From Daphnia pulex (Eukaryota > Arthropoda > Branchiopoda > Diplostraca > Daphniidae): a stretch of DNA of 64,000 bases. A model generated the notes under the pieces. The model was given only the letters and a program-made list of their open reading frames with translations, had not been told where the DNA came from and made no database searches. Within the stretch, counting starts at the first letter, position 1. Each line of letters opens with the position of its first letter. Positions 27,931 through 43,614 of the stretch are shown piece after piece. The translations under genes and the position numbers were made by a program. The stretch lies in assembly GCF_021134715.1 (NCBI RefSeq), contig NC_060019.1, positions 11,980,001-12,044,000 of the forward strand, written 5' to 3'.

Positions 27931-30324
27931 AATCTAAAAAAAGAAAACAAAAATCCGAGATAATAATCGGGAAGGAGAGAATAACACACAGTGAGCAGCA
28001 ATATAATGCGTAATAATAAGTACACACGGGGATATGGATAGATTTATTTCGGGGTTTTTATTTTTTTTACATCTTTTTTTTTTCTCTCCGATTCACGCTC
28101 ATCGCTCACGGGCTAGAACGCCATCTAATGCTTCACGGATGAATCACGCATCAATTAAAAGATCGAAATTTATAATAATCAAGCGCGCTCACCCCCCTTT
28201 TTTTGGTCATTCTTATTTCAAAAATCGCGCCGAATTCGGGACGGCACTAAAAACAATTCACGAAAGGTCCGGTTTGGCCCGGCTTTTATTTATTGTTTTT
28301 GTTTTTTTTCCATTAGCGGCGGCATATTGTTGATTCAAAAAGTTGAGGGGGAAGAATAAAAGAAAGAAGAAACCGGTTGTTGCAAGGCTAAATAACGGGG
28401 GAGTATTGCAAATAAAAGGGCCCCTGCCATCCGCAGAGCAATTAATCATGACCGTTCAACTCCCGGCACTGCTGGGGTGGTCTTGTATGCAGCGGATAAG
28501 AATATACATGCACAAGTTAAGAGATGTATATTCGTAAAGTTCGAGTTGTCTGAAATAGAGCTGAACGGGGAAACTCTATAAATACACACTCGCGTAGTCA
28601 AAAAGGTTTATTTTAAATTATTATTTAGCCCACAAAAAGTGTTCCAGTCGTTTTTTTTTTGGTTGGTTTTAAAAGGAGACTAAATGGTTTTGTGTTGATT
28701 ATTTCACGGCCATGTAGGATAATAAAGATGGTTGTCCTTTCGGTCTAGTTGCACGGTCTACTGGTTTTCCAATCTCATTTGAAGTTTTGACTCTCTCGTC
28801 GTTGCTGCTGCTGGTTTCCCTAAAGACACACCGAAAAATGTCCTATCTACTACCTGAGACTCTGGAATTCCTGTTTAACTATTTAACGAGGTGGTGCCGG
28901 TGTGGCGGCAAGGTCCCTCTTGGTCAAAAAATTGTCTGATTGTTGCACTTTGCTTCAAGTGTGTTAAAAGTTGAAATATTTCCGAATGTGATGGTTTTCT
29001 AGCCAAAGAAAAAAGTTGTGAGCTACAAAACAAAACAAGCCTGATCTGCAGTCGTTCGACAAATGAGATTTTCAGTGAAACCTTACTCAGAAAAAAAAAC
29101 GGAGAGAGAAAACAGTTGCAGTCAACAGCCTAGCTCAGGAATAAACATACCCCGTGACTACGATTTACAATTAACGCCACCAAAAATTGTCAAAAAGGAA
29201 GAATAGAGATCAATTTTGTCCTACCTTTGTACCTGGGAAATACAGCCAGGCATCTACGTCAGTTGCTCCATCCATCCGCTGGAAGAGTTAAATGACACCA
29301 GCAGACGGGATAGGGTAGAAAGGATGTCCTCGTGAATACACCCACATTCACATGAGCGTACACGAGGACAGATCCGTCACTCGATTGAAAATGCATTCGA
29401 TTGCATTCCAATGCAATGGGATGCTGTTTATCTAAATAAAAAAATAGAAAATGGTTTACGAAAAAAATATTGAGAGAAACAACAAAGGTTGTCAGGAAAA
29501 GTTGAAAATGAGACACCGGGAAAAACCCTAATTGGTAATAAATGGGAGAATTAAAGTTTTACATTTAATACACTGCATTGATGCAGGTAATGCAGCAATA
29601 AGATATCTAGTAGGTCACAAGTCAATTAAAGTAAGGGAAATCATTACCCAAGCCCAAGCGATTATCCTGAGATTGTTGCTGGTGATAGGTTAACACGTAC
29701 CTGCACAAGAAAAACTTGCATAGTGGGTGGTTATGATGGCTCGCTCTTGCCTCAAATCTGCCAAAAAAAAGAAAAAAGGTTACATGCAGTACAACTACCA
29801 TGCATCGACAGGGCAATCACGTGGTAAATGCTAGTCACAGAAAGTAACATTTCACAAATTTGGAACAACACTTCTACAGCTCCCACGATCATTCTATTTG
29901 TATTTATAGTTTTATTTACCCGCTATACAGCATGGAGTATGACGGTTATCAAAAAGAAATAAATCTATAACAATATAAATCTTGGACTTTGTCTCTGACT
30001 TTTTTCGTTTTCGCAATTTTTAACTAGACGAAAGCAGACGACACTGTGGCCCAATTTTCTTCTAATCAGCAGCATTCAGCATATGATCGATCTCGATTTC
30101 GTACGGATAATACGATATCGATTATCGATAGAAATGATAAAAAATCAAACTCAGGACAGTTCCAATAATAAAAATTTGACCGACAACCCGCCAAATACAA
30201 ATAAACAGCATTCAAAAGTTTTATTTCTAAATTCCGCGAAATGCAACTCGACAAAGAAACACAATAAACGTTGAGTAACATGGAGAATAACTTGATTTAG
30301 AATATTAGAACAATTGCTTCGAAA

Positions 30325-30760
30325 ATGATTCTATGTCGAGGGGAAAGAGTGTTTCGTGTGGGACTGAAAAATCACGGCGAATCGCCCGTCTTATTTCTCA
30401 TGGCAGTCAATCTCAGCCAAATCGGAATGAAAGTCGAAAGTGTCATGTACGGAATACAAGAGAATGACATTGGCGCAGATGAGCGACGGTGGGAAATGAA
30501 GAATGAGTACATCGGCAACGAAGGAAGTTTGCAGCTTTTCACCATGAAACTTGACGACAAAATCACTGGCGACGTCACATTTGTGTTTCGAATTTGCGTT
30601 GAAGGAAGCGTGCCCGGCTATTCTTACCAGCTGTCCGATCGCCTGGCCAAGGATCAATTGTGGGCCGGCCGCTGCTGTGAAAAGTCAAAATTCGGTCGAC
30701 GTGGAATTCCTAGTTACTAACGGATATCAGTCGATTTGTCAGTGGATTCGTAGGAAATAA
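30325..30760 (+). pseudogene. MATH-domain protein remnant with frameshift, BTB part missing
   Basis: The frame from 30325 reads like the C-terminal half of a MATH domain as found in SPOP/TDPOZ-like MATH-BTB proteins. It includes FRVGLKNHG, an acidic-turn segment and VTFVFRICVEGSVPGYSYQL followed by KDQLWA. That last part is where the BTB domain (normally TDVEFLV) should begin. The frame is then lost at about 30668; the continuation AAVKSQNSVDVEFLV is found in the +2 frame and stops at 30760. No N-terminal MATH strands, BTB core or introns were found. These proteins are usually CUL3 substrate adaptors. I read this as a truncated decayed copy; a short lineage-specific gene is possible. Confidence 0.6.
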
Positions 30761-32001
30761 TGATAAAAATATTTGAATGAACCCTAACAAAAGGGAAGGT
30801 GTTTGGAGTGGTAACTGACTTGAGGTCACGTTCTTACTTCATTGGCTGCCTACTGGGCCTTAATTCGACCGTCTAGTGTTACCGAGTGAACGGCAACCGT
30901 CGACTATCGTCAGGGGCTAAGCGTAAGACTGACGGACACAACTTCAGATTGTGACCAGCAAGTCGAGAGACCGGGGTTTGATGGGGTTACGATCCTTATG
31001 ATAGACGTCCTTTATAGCAACAGGGCGTCTAATAGATCGGGAGGTGAGTTTAGAAGTGAGCTTTATATATTGAATCATCGTTCACTATTGACCCGTATAT
31101 TATATTATTATTTATTGAAGACCGTATATTGATGAAGAGCATTCATATCATTCAAGACACACATCATATACACAATTACAGTGGGAGCATTACACAATTT
31201 GGAGGGACAAGGAATCGAACACGGGTCTTTTTGATGCGAAGCGAAGATGATGACCGATGCTCGTTGAGTGCACATCTCGATGTGAATTTAATCGAGTCAG
31301 GATGGACGACCTCTATAATCGACGGCAGTGACGCCTATGACCTTGTGCCAAGCCAAGAGGGAATAATCAACACGTACGCGTGTGTGTGACAAGGAAATAA
31401 CCGTCAACTTTTTCTTTCCTCCGAATAACATCATTAATTTTTGAACGGACAGGAGAACACCTGGTGTCAAAAGTTTTTGTTCATACCTCAGTGTCGTTTT
31501 TCTTCTTCCAAGTAACGACAGCAATTTCCAGCTATGGAATGGATGGAAAGATTTTTCGCCGAATATAAACCGGTTCTACGCTGCCTTTCTTTCGTGATTT
31601 CGTTCAACCGACTCGATAATAAATGAACCATATTATCTCGGCAGTTGCGTATTTGGCTGTTGTATCAAACAATAGTTCTTTTTTTGATCAATTGTAGAAC
31701 TTTTTATTTTTCTCAAACGCGGAAGAAAGAAATAATGCACTGGCAAAACAACACGAAACAAAAGTCTTTTTATTTTTATTTAGATAGAAAAAGAAAACTA
31801 ATCGTTCATTCTGTGATTTCTTTTATTTTTTTCCCCGTCTCGTCGGCTGCTGCTTCACGGCTCATAAAACTTTGCAGCCGGGAATGTCGTCATTCCTCCT
31901 TTTCGATTTATTCATCCGGGCGTCAAGAATGTTTCTTTTTTTGAGAATCATAGATTTGTTTTCTTATTTTTTGTTTGTTGGCTGCTGCTGCTGGCACATC
32001 A
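30761..32001. other. Intergenic / 3' region of the gamma-glutamyltransferase gene
   Basis: No coding exon was recognised. The part adjoining 32002 is the 3' UTR of the minus-strand gamma-glutamyltransferase copy A. A minus-strand AATAAA lies at 31912-31907, about 90 bp past its stop. Confidence 0.55.
31907..31912 (-). terminator. Candidate polyadenylation signal of gamma-glutamyltransferase copy A
   Basis: AATAAA on minus about 90 bp downstream of the copy A stop codon. Position-based inference only. Confidence 0.4.
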
Positions 32002-34645
32002 TCAGAAACCGGCTACGTCGCCACCTTTACGGTAGTCGGCGTTGGCGTAGAGGTGGCAACCGCCATCGTCGTCATCTTCTTCTTTTTCACCAGCAACGGA
32101 AATGCCGTAAACCGCCCCGCCCCTGGTGTCTTCTTCGCTCGTTCGGTGCCCTCGCCTAGACAATTCCTCCACCATTTCCTGTCAAATAGACACACACACA
32201 GCCAGAAAATCAATTTCGAATCCAATCGTGGCCCAAAACCAAATAAAACACTGCTGGAAATGTATATCAATGATTCCAGTTCCGTATCCCATAACGGGAT
32301 ATTATACACACGTATAGAACTCTGCGGTGGGTATTGTATAGCCATTTTCGTGATTGCTGCTGTACGGTTATCATTTAAAAAAAAAAGAATCTAGTACCTC
32401 TCTCCTTTATTCATACCTTGGGGAAACCCTTCTCATAATTGAGCGTCATGGGGATGAGCTGATGGTGAAACCTCGGGCTGTCGATGGCCTCCTTGATGTC
32501 CTCGCCCAACCACAAGTTACGAATCATGGCCTTTGATTTGATTTTTTATGATTTTCAAAATTGGCGGGTCAATTATTCTTTTTCAATCCAACGATTAGGT
32601 ATAGTAAATAGTAAAAGGAATCGAATGGGAATATTACGTAAACGGTGGATGTGGTGATTCGAACGCCGCCGGCCGCTCCGATGACCAGGCGGATTTGACC
32701 GCTCGACGAGTCGACAACGATGGCCGGCGTCATCGAAGAGAGCGGACGTTTGCCCGGCTGGATCATGTTGGTCGGGCTGGGCGGCAGCCCGTAGAAATTG
32801 AACGTGCTGGACGGCGAGAAATCGGCCATTTCGTTGTTCAGGATGATGCCCGTCTGCGGAGAAGCGAATCCGGCGCCCAAACTAGGCGCGAAATTCAAAT
32901 TTTAAAATTACATTTCCCAAAAATTCTATTAAATGTTTTTATTTAACTGCAAATTGATGGTCGAGGTGACGGCGACGGCCATTCCGTTTCCATCGACAAC
33001 GGACACGTGAGACGTCCCGTTATCCTCCGGAGTGTGGGACACGGCCCCGTAGTATTCCGGATCGTCGAAAGTGACGGAATCTTGGATTTTCGAACGAGTT
33101 TCATCGACGAACGCGTCGGAAATCAACAATTCCGTCAACTGTCAAATTTTTGTTTTCCATTTCAAACATTTTTTTTTGTTTTTGGTTTTTGTTTTCAAAA
33201 TTCAATTTAAAGATAAAGTCGATTAACTTTGTTTAACAAATAACCTGGTTGACCTCCGGATGGAATCTTGGATCTCCCAGCTTGGTGCGCTGAGCGAAGG
33301 CGTGTTTGAAGGCCTCGGCGATCCGGTGATGCGTCACTGGATGGTCGGATGACATTATTCCGTCGTCCGGCGACGAACTATTATTATCAAGGTGTCCAGG
33401 GTCCAACAGGCGCATAATGTAAGCTGTCAAGACGCCCGATCCGGGCGGAGGAGGCGAGTAAAGTGTCAAGTTGTTCTTCAACTTCACCTGGACGGGCTCC
33501 ACCCACTGGACACTGTGGTCAGTCGACACGGACAGCCGCGAGATAATGTCACAAGTTTCAGCTTATCTCAAAAGCCAAAAAAAAAAAAAACGACAACGGC
33601 AACAACTCTCACCGGTATTGGCGAAGATCTTCCTTGGTCAGGATTCCACCGCGGAGCCGGACGTCGTCTATCAACATGTCGCCCAGGGTTCCATTGTAAA
33701 AGGCCTCCACTCCGTCCCGTCCGACTTGTTTCAGCGTTTCAGCCAGGGCGGGAAATTTGAACGTGTCCCCGAATTTCAAAACTTGGCCGCTCGTTGCGTC
33801 CACAAAGAACCTGGAAGTGAAGAATTTTAAAAAAAAAAACCAGAAATATTAGTAAGGGAATTATTCATAATTATTATTTCGGTCTAACCGCATCGAAGGT
33901 TCGTCCTGGATCGATTGAGCCTCGCGGCGCAGAACTTCGGCGAGGTGACGATTGACGGGCGCCCCGTTCTCGGCCAATTTGACGGCCGGCTGGACCAAAC
34001 GAGACCAGGGCAATCGCCCGTATCGCTGATGGGCGGCCCAGTATCCGGCCAGCTCTCCCGGCACCGCAACAGCCAAACCACCTGATGAAAGGCGGATGCA
34101 GTTTTTAAAAGTTAATCATTCCGGCCTCGATTTTAAAAAAAGAAAATGGGAGAAAAATAATAAAAAAAAACCTTTTTTGGCTAATGACGGATCGGACTGG
34201 AACATGTCTTCCGTGGCGGCCAAGGGCGCCACTTCCCTGGCGTCCAGACAATGGGCCGTCCGAGTGACCGGGTCGTAGACTGTCATGTGGAATCCGCCGC
34301 CAATTCCGGCGCTTTGCGGATTAACGACAGCGTTGCAAAAGAGGGCGGCGATGGCGGCATCTACGGCATTGCCACCCTCCTCTAAAACGTCCCTGTCAAA
34401 TTCAAAATTCAAATTAAAAAAAGAAAAGAAAAATGGAGAATGAAGGAAATGTAATTTGATGCGACTATAACATTGATTACCGTCCGGCATTAGAGCACTG
34501 GGCTCCATCCGAGCTGATGGCCGCCGTTTTGTATCTGCCCAATCGAGACGGTGTCGGAGCGGCGGAGGTGAACGCCAATTCGTATCCCGAACGCGATTCC
34601 ATCCTTTTTGGTGTGAGTACAATTGGATCGGACGATGGGATTGTA
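32002..34645 (-). CDS. Gamma-glutamyltransferase copy A (5' end unresolved)
   Basis: Enzyme that removes or transfers the gamma-glutamyl group of glutathione at the cell surface or outside the cell. Minus exons: about 34645-34481, 34392-34172, 34081-33889, 33810-33613, 33512-33245, 33138-32948, 32881-32638, 32530-32417 and 32178-32002. Family landmarks in order: [66 protein letters not shown], the autoprocessing and catalytic threonine in [36 protein letters not shown] and the C-terminal [10 protein letters not shown]. The boundaries match those of copy B at 37941-40905, so this is a tandem duplicate. I found no start codon with a signal peptide or membrane anchor. The exon at 34645 needs an upstream exon ending in phase 2, so the copy may be partial or have a divergent N-terminus. 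Confidence 0.88.
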
Positions 34646-37600
34646 CTGTGGACAATCGAATTTGAAAATCAACCACCCGCCAAACGTCAATCGAGACGAA
34701 TAACAAAATCCCCCCCCACCAAACAAAATACAAAACGGGAACAACAACACTCGTGGAAGAAAATGCAATGGGTTTTCACTTGTTGTCGAGTCGGCCGGCC
34801 TGAAGGCAGACCCATCGGCTTCTTGTTCCTCTTGAGGTCGAAAGACGAAGAAGAAGAAGAAGATGGAGCACTGGTGCCGCTGTCCGTCTTCTTCTTATTG
34901 CTTCCAGTCTGGACAAAATGCGAGCGACCCTTTTGACGTAATCTCTCCCGAGAAATTCGAAAAATAATTAATGGAATCAGACAGAGAAGTCAGAAGAAAC
35001 TAGTTTTTTTTTGTCTTTCTCTTATTGACTCGAGGGGGGCGAGTATATAAATAAATCTACCAAATCTTGATTTAATTTTTGACTTTAGAGAATAAAGAAA
35101 AAAGGTGGCCAATCCGAAAAAAATGACTAAGCGACCACCATCCAGGAGATCCTGCGACTGTTTGAACTGTTTGGGGGTTGGAATCAAACGGAAACGGACG
35201 GCGACTTTTTGTCCAAGAGTCTCATCGGTCTGTTGGATGTTTTTTATCGCGCCCTTGAGATAAGATACGAAACCAAATCCCCTCGTCATGGCAATAATTA
35301 CGTCATCCGAGAGAATTAGAAGAAAGCAAAAGTAAGCTGAGAACCTTAATAAAATAATAATAATAAAACAAAAACCAAAAACAAGGCAAAGCGTATACAT
35401 GATGTAAATGATACGTAGCTCTTTTCTCCGCCAGGTTCAAACCGGATCGTCGAAAAAATAACAATAAAAAAATTCGTAGACAAAGCACGTGATTGTTTGT
35501 ACTACTGCTATACGTAAATATTGAAGGCGACGACTATAGATACTCGTTTTCTTGAAAGCCCATTAGAAAATATCGAGGAGGGCACACACACAAGACCCTG
35601 GGACGGACCAGAGGTCCCCCCTCTGACTCGATTCCAGCGTCGAGATTAGATTGAATCTTTTTTTGACCAACGGAAAAAAAGAGCGTTGCTGTATAACCCG
35701 CTCATTAGCGAACGTCAAAGAATTTCAACGGTAGAGGGGACATGCTCATCATCATCATCACAGCGCATTATCGATCTTTACCGCATTCCTTTTGTGTTAG
35801 GGATTTTTATTTTTTCTTGAATGCTGGGCGCTTAATAGACCCCCTTCTAAGCCCCCCAGCTTTTTTTTTCTTAGGGACTCTTATATTTCTTATATTTCTT
35901 CTTCTTTCTTCCCCCATCCACCACCACCAACCACCGAAAGATGATTGTGATTGATTTGGAATGAGAGGCTTGTACTGTCCAGACGGGATGGCCTATACCC
36001 CGAGAGTAGTAGCCGACGACGAGAGAGAGGAATCAGACCGGTCCCACCTCATTAAGACTTCTTTGGCGTATGTACACATAATCACCTGGTGGCAAGGTCG
36101 GGTCATCTCTCTCACAGACACAAATAAACCAGCACGAACGATTCAACACACTCACAAATTCAAACTTGGATGATATGTGATTGCCAAGGTAATTTTCTTC
36201 TTCTTTTTTTTTTTATTTTTCGAATTGAAAAGAAAAGAAATCAAAATCATTCGATCAGCTGACTTGCGTGATCGTTAAGAAATATATACTATACAGCACA
36301 GGCAGCTGCTGGCTGAAAAATGATCCGCCCAACCGTGCGTATTTAGGGCCAGTGTAACAACAGCAACAACAACAACAACACGACAGCCAAGTTTTCTTTT
36401 ATTTTTATTTTTTTTAATAATAAGAGATCCAGGCGTCAAGGCTGGAAGATATATATTCGCTTTGTTTGATAGTTACGGCATCAGCAGTCACGTCCCCCTT
36501 TTTTTCTTGGAATATTTATTTATTTACCTGTGTCTAAGATTTTAGACGTTCCTATCGTATAACATATATATTTCTTCTGCTTTTGTGTGTGTGTTTTGCT
36601 GCTGGCGCGCTTCTAATCACGATGCATAGATCTAATTTAATGCGAACTCGATAACCTCGACGGCGTTATTGTTTCCTGCTCCCTGGACTGATATTCTATT
36701 ACACACAAATATTTTTTGTTGTTGTTGTTGTTTCTTTTGTGTCGCTCACGAAGTTGGCGCATCTATTCTAATGGCTCTTGTTCATGTTTTTATTCCCTGC
36801 CCGGCCTGATGTATTGTTACACAATGTTCGTTTACAGTTGCCTTTTTTTTCTTTTGACGCATAAATCCATTCCAGCAGCAGAGGAGGAATGCGCACATTA
36901 AAAAAACAACTACAACACGAAGGTGGTGTTTTTTTCCCCTTCCGTCTATTTGATTTGTTTCGTGATTGGGTTGAATCGACCCCCAGTCCGATCATCACCA
37001 TCTAGCGCTCGCTCGTCCAACCATGAAAATTCTTCCGGCTCAGCAAAGTGCTGCAAAGAGTCCACCGCAGCCGCCAAGGACAAGAAATGCCGGCCCATTT
37101 TCGGAGATCCAACACAACGCCGGCCAATATTCGTGGAAATCAAATGGCAAAACAATGGGGTTCTCTCATTTCGTTCTGTGGTGAAAACACGAGAGAGAGA
37201 GAGAGAGAGAGAGAGCATTTCAACACGTCATTGATCGCCCATCAAAGGCAAACAAAAGAAAGTCGACGTTGAAATTTTGGGTTTTACCTTTTAGATTCTT
37301 TTTGGGCTTTTGTGTGTGTATTTTTGAAAAGAAAAGCAAAGTGTATTTTATTCAACATATATTCAGATTTTCTCTGCTGGCTGGCTGGCTGCTGCTGCTG
37401 CTGCCCTTTCGGGGAATATGGATAATAGTAATCAAACGCCAACATAATAATAATGAGAATAACTACGCGTATATACCGCCGGTTCATTCTCTCTCCCGGA
37501 TGATGACTACCGCAGCTAGTTAACGGCAACAAAAGCGGTTTTAATTATTTCGTCCATAGTATTAACAAATGAAAATTTCACGAGAAAAACTATTGATGGA

Positions 37601-37940
37601 TGAAATACCGATCGTTTTCACGCTCAGTGAGGGCGAGAGTATATACTATATCATTAACGACTATTACATTGTATTTGGGAAAAGAAAAGGAAGAAGATGC
37701 GGCTGTGTTATTTGATGTCATCCAACTCTTCTTTTGTTCGACAAAAGATTCGGTCCATCGGGTCCAAAGGACCTCGAGCTTTTAAATTCAAAAGCCTTTT
37801 GGGCTGGCTGGCTGGCGCTGGCTGGCTGTAGCTGTCGTCAGGATTATTTACTGTGTTGTTTGCAGGCGGATTACATTATTGACAGACAAATAGATAATAT
37901 AGACGGCGAGGTAAATATCTGAAAAACGTCTTTTTTTTTA
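34646..37940. other. Region between the two gamma-glutamyltransferase copies
   Basis: Should contain the missing 5' exons of copy A and the 3' UTR of copy B. A minus-strand stretch at about 34790-34905, bounded by an acceptor-like ttgtccag and a donor-like gtgaaa, could encode a Lys/Ser-rich segment, but its frame does not fit the 34645 exon cleanly. The rest is AT-rich with a GA repeat (37191-37215) and GCT triplet runs. Confidence 0.4.
37191..37215 (+). repeat. GA microsatellite
   Basis: Run of about twelve GA dinucleotides between the two gamma-glutamyltransferase genes. Confidence 0.9.

Positions 37941-37942
<2 letters not shown>
37937..37942 (-). terminator. AATAAA overlapping the stop codon of gamma-glutamyltransferase copy B
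   Basis: The minus sequence TTTTTAATAAAA places AATAAA across the TAA stop at 37943-37941. Use would give a very short 3' UTR. The hexamer also occurs by chance in this A-rich DNA. Confidence 0.35.
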
Positions 37943-40905
<2,963 letters not shown>

Positions 40906-43614
40906 TTTCACGTTTGGCGGTGCTGCTGCTGCTATGGGCCTATATAGAAATGATAGAACAAGCTTTTTGTGAAAAATGGGATGACGGGCCAACGGCTATC
41001 GGACCAAGAATGTTCAGCCCCTTTTCCACGGCCGTCTCCTTTATGCATTCCGGTTTTTTGTGTGTGTGCTGGATCTGCTGCGCTCTAGACATATACGTCG
41101 AGAACCTGCGCACACCAATTTTCCGATGGATGTGATGTGGATGATGCCCGCGCTCACTCAGCGGGGTGTTTGCCATGGTCAAACAAAACGGCCCGGAATT
41201 GTTGACACGAACAAGTAAGACGATCTTTTTTTCTTTTTCCCGCTGATGTCGATGTTTATTTTGGCCTCCTCCCGGTTGCCATCGAAGCTTCCGGATGGAT
41301 GTTTCTCGAACATTCTTCCATCTTAAGTTGGTAGACGGTTTTCTCCCGTTTGTTTGCTCACTTGCAATCAAATATGGCGCCCACTGTTTACCTCTAGCAC
41401 GTCCTCATTATATAATCACTTCTTTTTTTTTTCTTCTTCTTTTTCTGTAAGATGTTGGGGCGTGGCCCAGTCAAGCGCAGCGCAGAAAGAAAAAGAACCT
41501 TTCCCAACATTTTTTAGCAAGTTGGCAAGTATTTTCCTCCGGCATTCTGCCCATCCGGCAGCCAGTTCAGCAGCAGCAGCTAGCAACTACGGAAATGTGT
41601 CAATAGAAGCTGCTGCCTCGGCGATCAAACATTTCCCGGGTATAGATGTCGATGATTGAATGTTACCAACAAAGATGCAAATAGTCTAAACAGCAGTCGT
41701 CGGGCGGAATATGGCCAACTGCCCAGGTTGGCCGGCGCAATAAATAACCGCTAGGTATATATTTACAATATACATATTGTATAGTTTGCTATAGTCTTGT
41801 GTGTACGTGTGTGTGTGTTTGCGTGTTGATGTAATATATATTTCTAATCTGGGTTATTCCAATCTCCTGGCTCCGCTCTCTCTCTGCATGAGTCCATGAT
41901 GATGCCGGCCCGGGCACGGTGAGCTGATGACCACGACGACCTCTAAAAAGCTTCTGATGGGTCCAGCGATACGGCCAATGGGTTCCATATTTAGCTGGTG
42001 GCAACGAACGTTGTTATGACGGAAATCTTTTCTCCGTTGCTGAGCGCAAAAATGAAAAAAAGTCCAACCGCCAGTTCTGGACGATTGCCAGTCCAACGGC
42101 AGTTGATTTCTCCGCCCGTCATCTTGCGATGTTGGCAATCGCTCGATAAAACGGGACTATAGCAGCTATGACAACACAATTATTGTAGACGCAGAGTACA
42201 AAGTATTACGTCGACGGAATAATAATATCCAAACTTAATTTATTTTCCCTTTTTTTTTTCTGAATAAAATGGAAATATTAAAAATGAATCACTTTTTTTT
42301 CTGGCTGCCAAGATTTAATAGAGTGAATAATTGAATGCGTTAATTGATTTGTTTCAGAACTAGTTTTGGTTTTTCCAAATTCGGGAGAGCTGATTCAATT
42401 TGAATGTTAACGAGCCTGAAATGATCCAAGACGACTCTAATTTAATTACTACATTGAAATTCTTGTGTATAGGTCTCTATACGGTTCTTCACCAAATTTG
42501 AACGATTGAATTCGAAATTAGGGAATGTCGCAAGTTCTCGGTGGGAAAAAAATCGAAACTTGTTTTTCTTCAAATTTAATTTAAATCTTTTTTTTTTTTT
42601 TTTTCTGGATGGTCATTGTCGGGAGTTGACGGCGTCCTTGACTTTTGTCAACGCCCTAACACACGTTAAATAATAATATCTAGTTTCAATAAAAATTATT
42701 TCGAAGAAAATGAAAAATGATTTAGAAAAAAAGTGAATTACTTGTACTTGATTTGAACTAGGCTGGCAACCTCGGATTGTTATTGCAGATGAGTCTAAAA
42801 GAGATTTTATGTGATTTACCATTTCTTTTCTTCCATTTTTCAGGTGTGCTCTACTACTACACACACAGGTGTTGTGTGTGGTGTGTCGATCACAGTAAAA
42901 CCGTAATTATCGCTTGCCTCACGTGTTCCAAAGAAGCCAAGCAGCCAAGCATCAATACATCACGCATTCAACGACTCGCCTTACTCTACGATTGGTACGT
43001 GATTGATACGTCTTATTCTTTTCTTCGATATGAAATGCTAATGGCTTCGTATAGATTGTGTGTGTCTGTGTATTTTGTGTGTGGGAAACGAATACTCGCC
43101 CCCCTAACAACAAAACCAAAAAACCATTCAATAATCAAAGGATCATTGACAGACCAGACCCCTTTTCATCCTTATTGTACGATTATCCATCCCCCTCTTA
43201 CTTGTATATACCTGTGAACAATCTCTGCCTGCCTTTTTCTAATATTGCCTTTTCGAAAAAACTTACCCCCTGCAGGGGTGTACACCTTTTCTCCCTCTTC
43301 TTTTTCTTTGCCTTCACTTTCACAGCCATTGATGGATGTGAATCATATAGGGCCGTTGATGGATCGTTCTCCTGTTAAACGCCATTAGAAAACGAATGAG
43401 AGACTACTCTGTGATAGCGCGTTGAACCGAAATCAAACAAGTTATATATATTCACAATCTCCAAAATGTCCAGAGAACGGCTCTTATTGTTGATTTGCTT
43501 TTGCTTTTGGCTTGGCTTCAATTTTTTTGTTTTTTGTTTTGCGTCATTTCATTGACGTTGTTTTCAGGTGTTCGCCATCGACAGCAACCAAACGAAAACT
43601 TAAGATATATAAAA
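40906..43614. other. Intergenic DNA between gamma-glutamyltransferase B and the COA7-like pair
   Basis: Divergent intergenic region (minus gene to the left, plus genes to the right). It contains T-rich runs and short TG tracts. The minus frame at 42138-41854 is the most coding-like piece, but it matches no family and has no clear splice context. An acceptor-like ttgttttcag at 43558-43567, 47 bp before the COA7-like start, suggests a spliced 5' UTR there. Confidence 0.5.
40941..40946 (-). promoter_or_regulatory. Possible TATA box of gamma-glutamyltransferase copy B
   Basis: The minus strand reads CTATATAGG 36 bp before the start codon at 40905. If used at the normal ~30 bp spacing it would leave a 5' UTR of only a few bases. 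The real promoter may instead lie further upstream behind a non-coding exon. Confidence 0.25.

Larger units (their letters stand above)
23677..30303. other. Non-coding DNA upstream of the proline-rich adaptor gene
   Basis: Probably holds the 5' UTR and promoter of the minus-strand adaptor gene plus intergenic DNA. It has a 19-G tract (23892-23910), a CA microsatellite (24378-24406), further poly-C/poly-G runs (26561-26572, 27216-27230, 27916-27930) and A-rich runs. The part from about 28550 to 30000 is less simple in sequence, but I see no convincing exon there. Confidence 0.5.

Noticed and set aside
31203-31232. tRNA-like B-box (GTTCGATTCC on minus)
   Set aside because: No complementary T stem, no A-box at proper distance and no cloverleaf; probably chance or a very old tRNA-derived repeat.
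34790-34905. Lys/Ser-rich minus exon feeding into gamma-glutamyltransferase A
   Set aside because: The splice-like borders are suggestive, but the most protein-like frame ends in phase 0 while phase 2 is needed, so it was not included in the model.
34990-35400. 136-residue minus frame with hydrophobic stretches as the N-terminus of gamma-glutamyltransferase A
   Set aside because: No splice path in phase to the 34645 exon was found and the sequence resembles no known N-terminus of the family.
36946-37218. 90-residue minus frame between the gamma-glutamyltransferase genes
   Set aside because: Starts in the GA microsatellite (Leu-Ser repeat) and matches no part of the enzyme.
41854-42138. 94-residue minus frame in the intergenic region
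   Set aside because: No family match, no splice sites in a convincing context, and overlapping frames are equally open.
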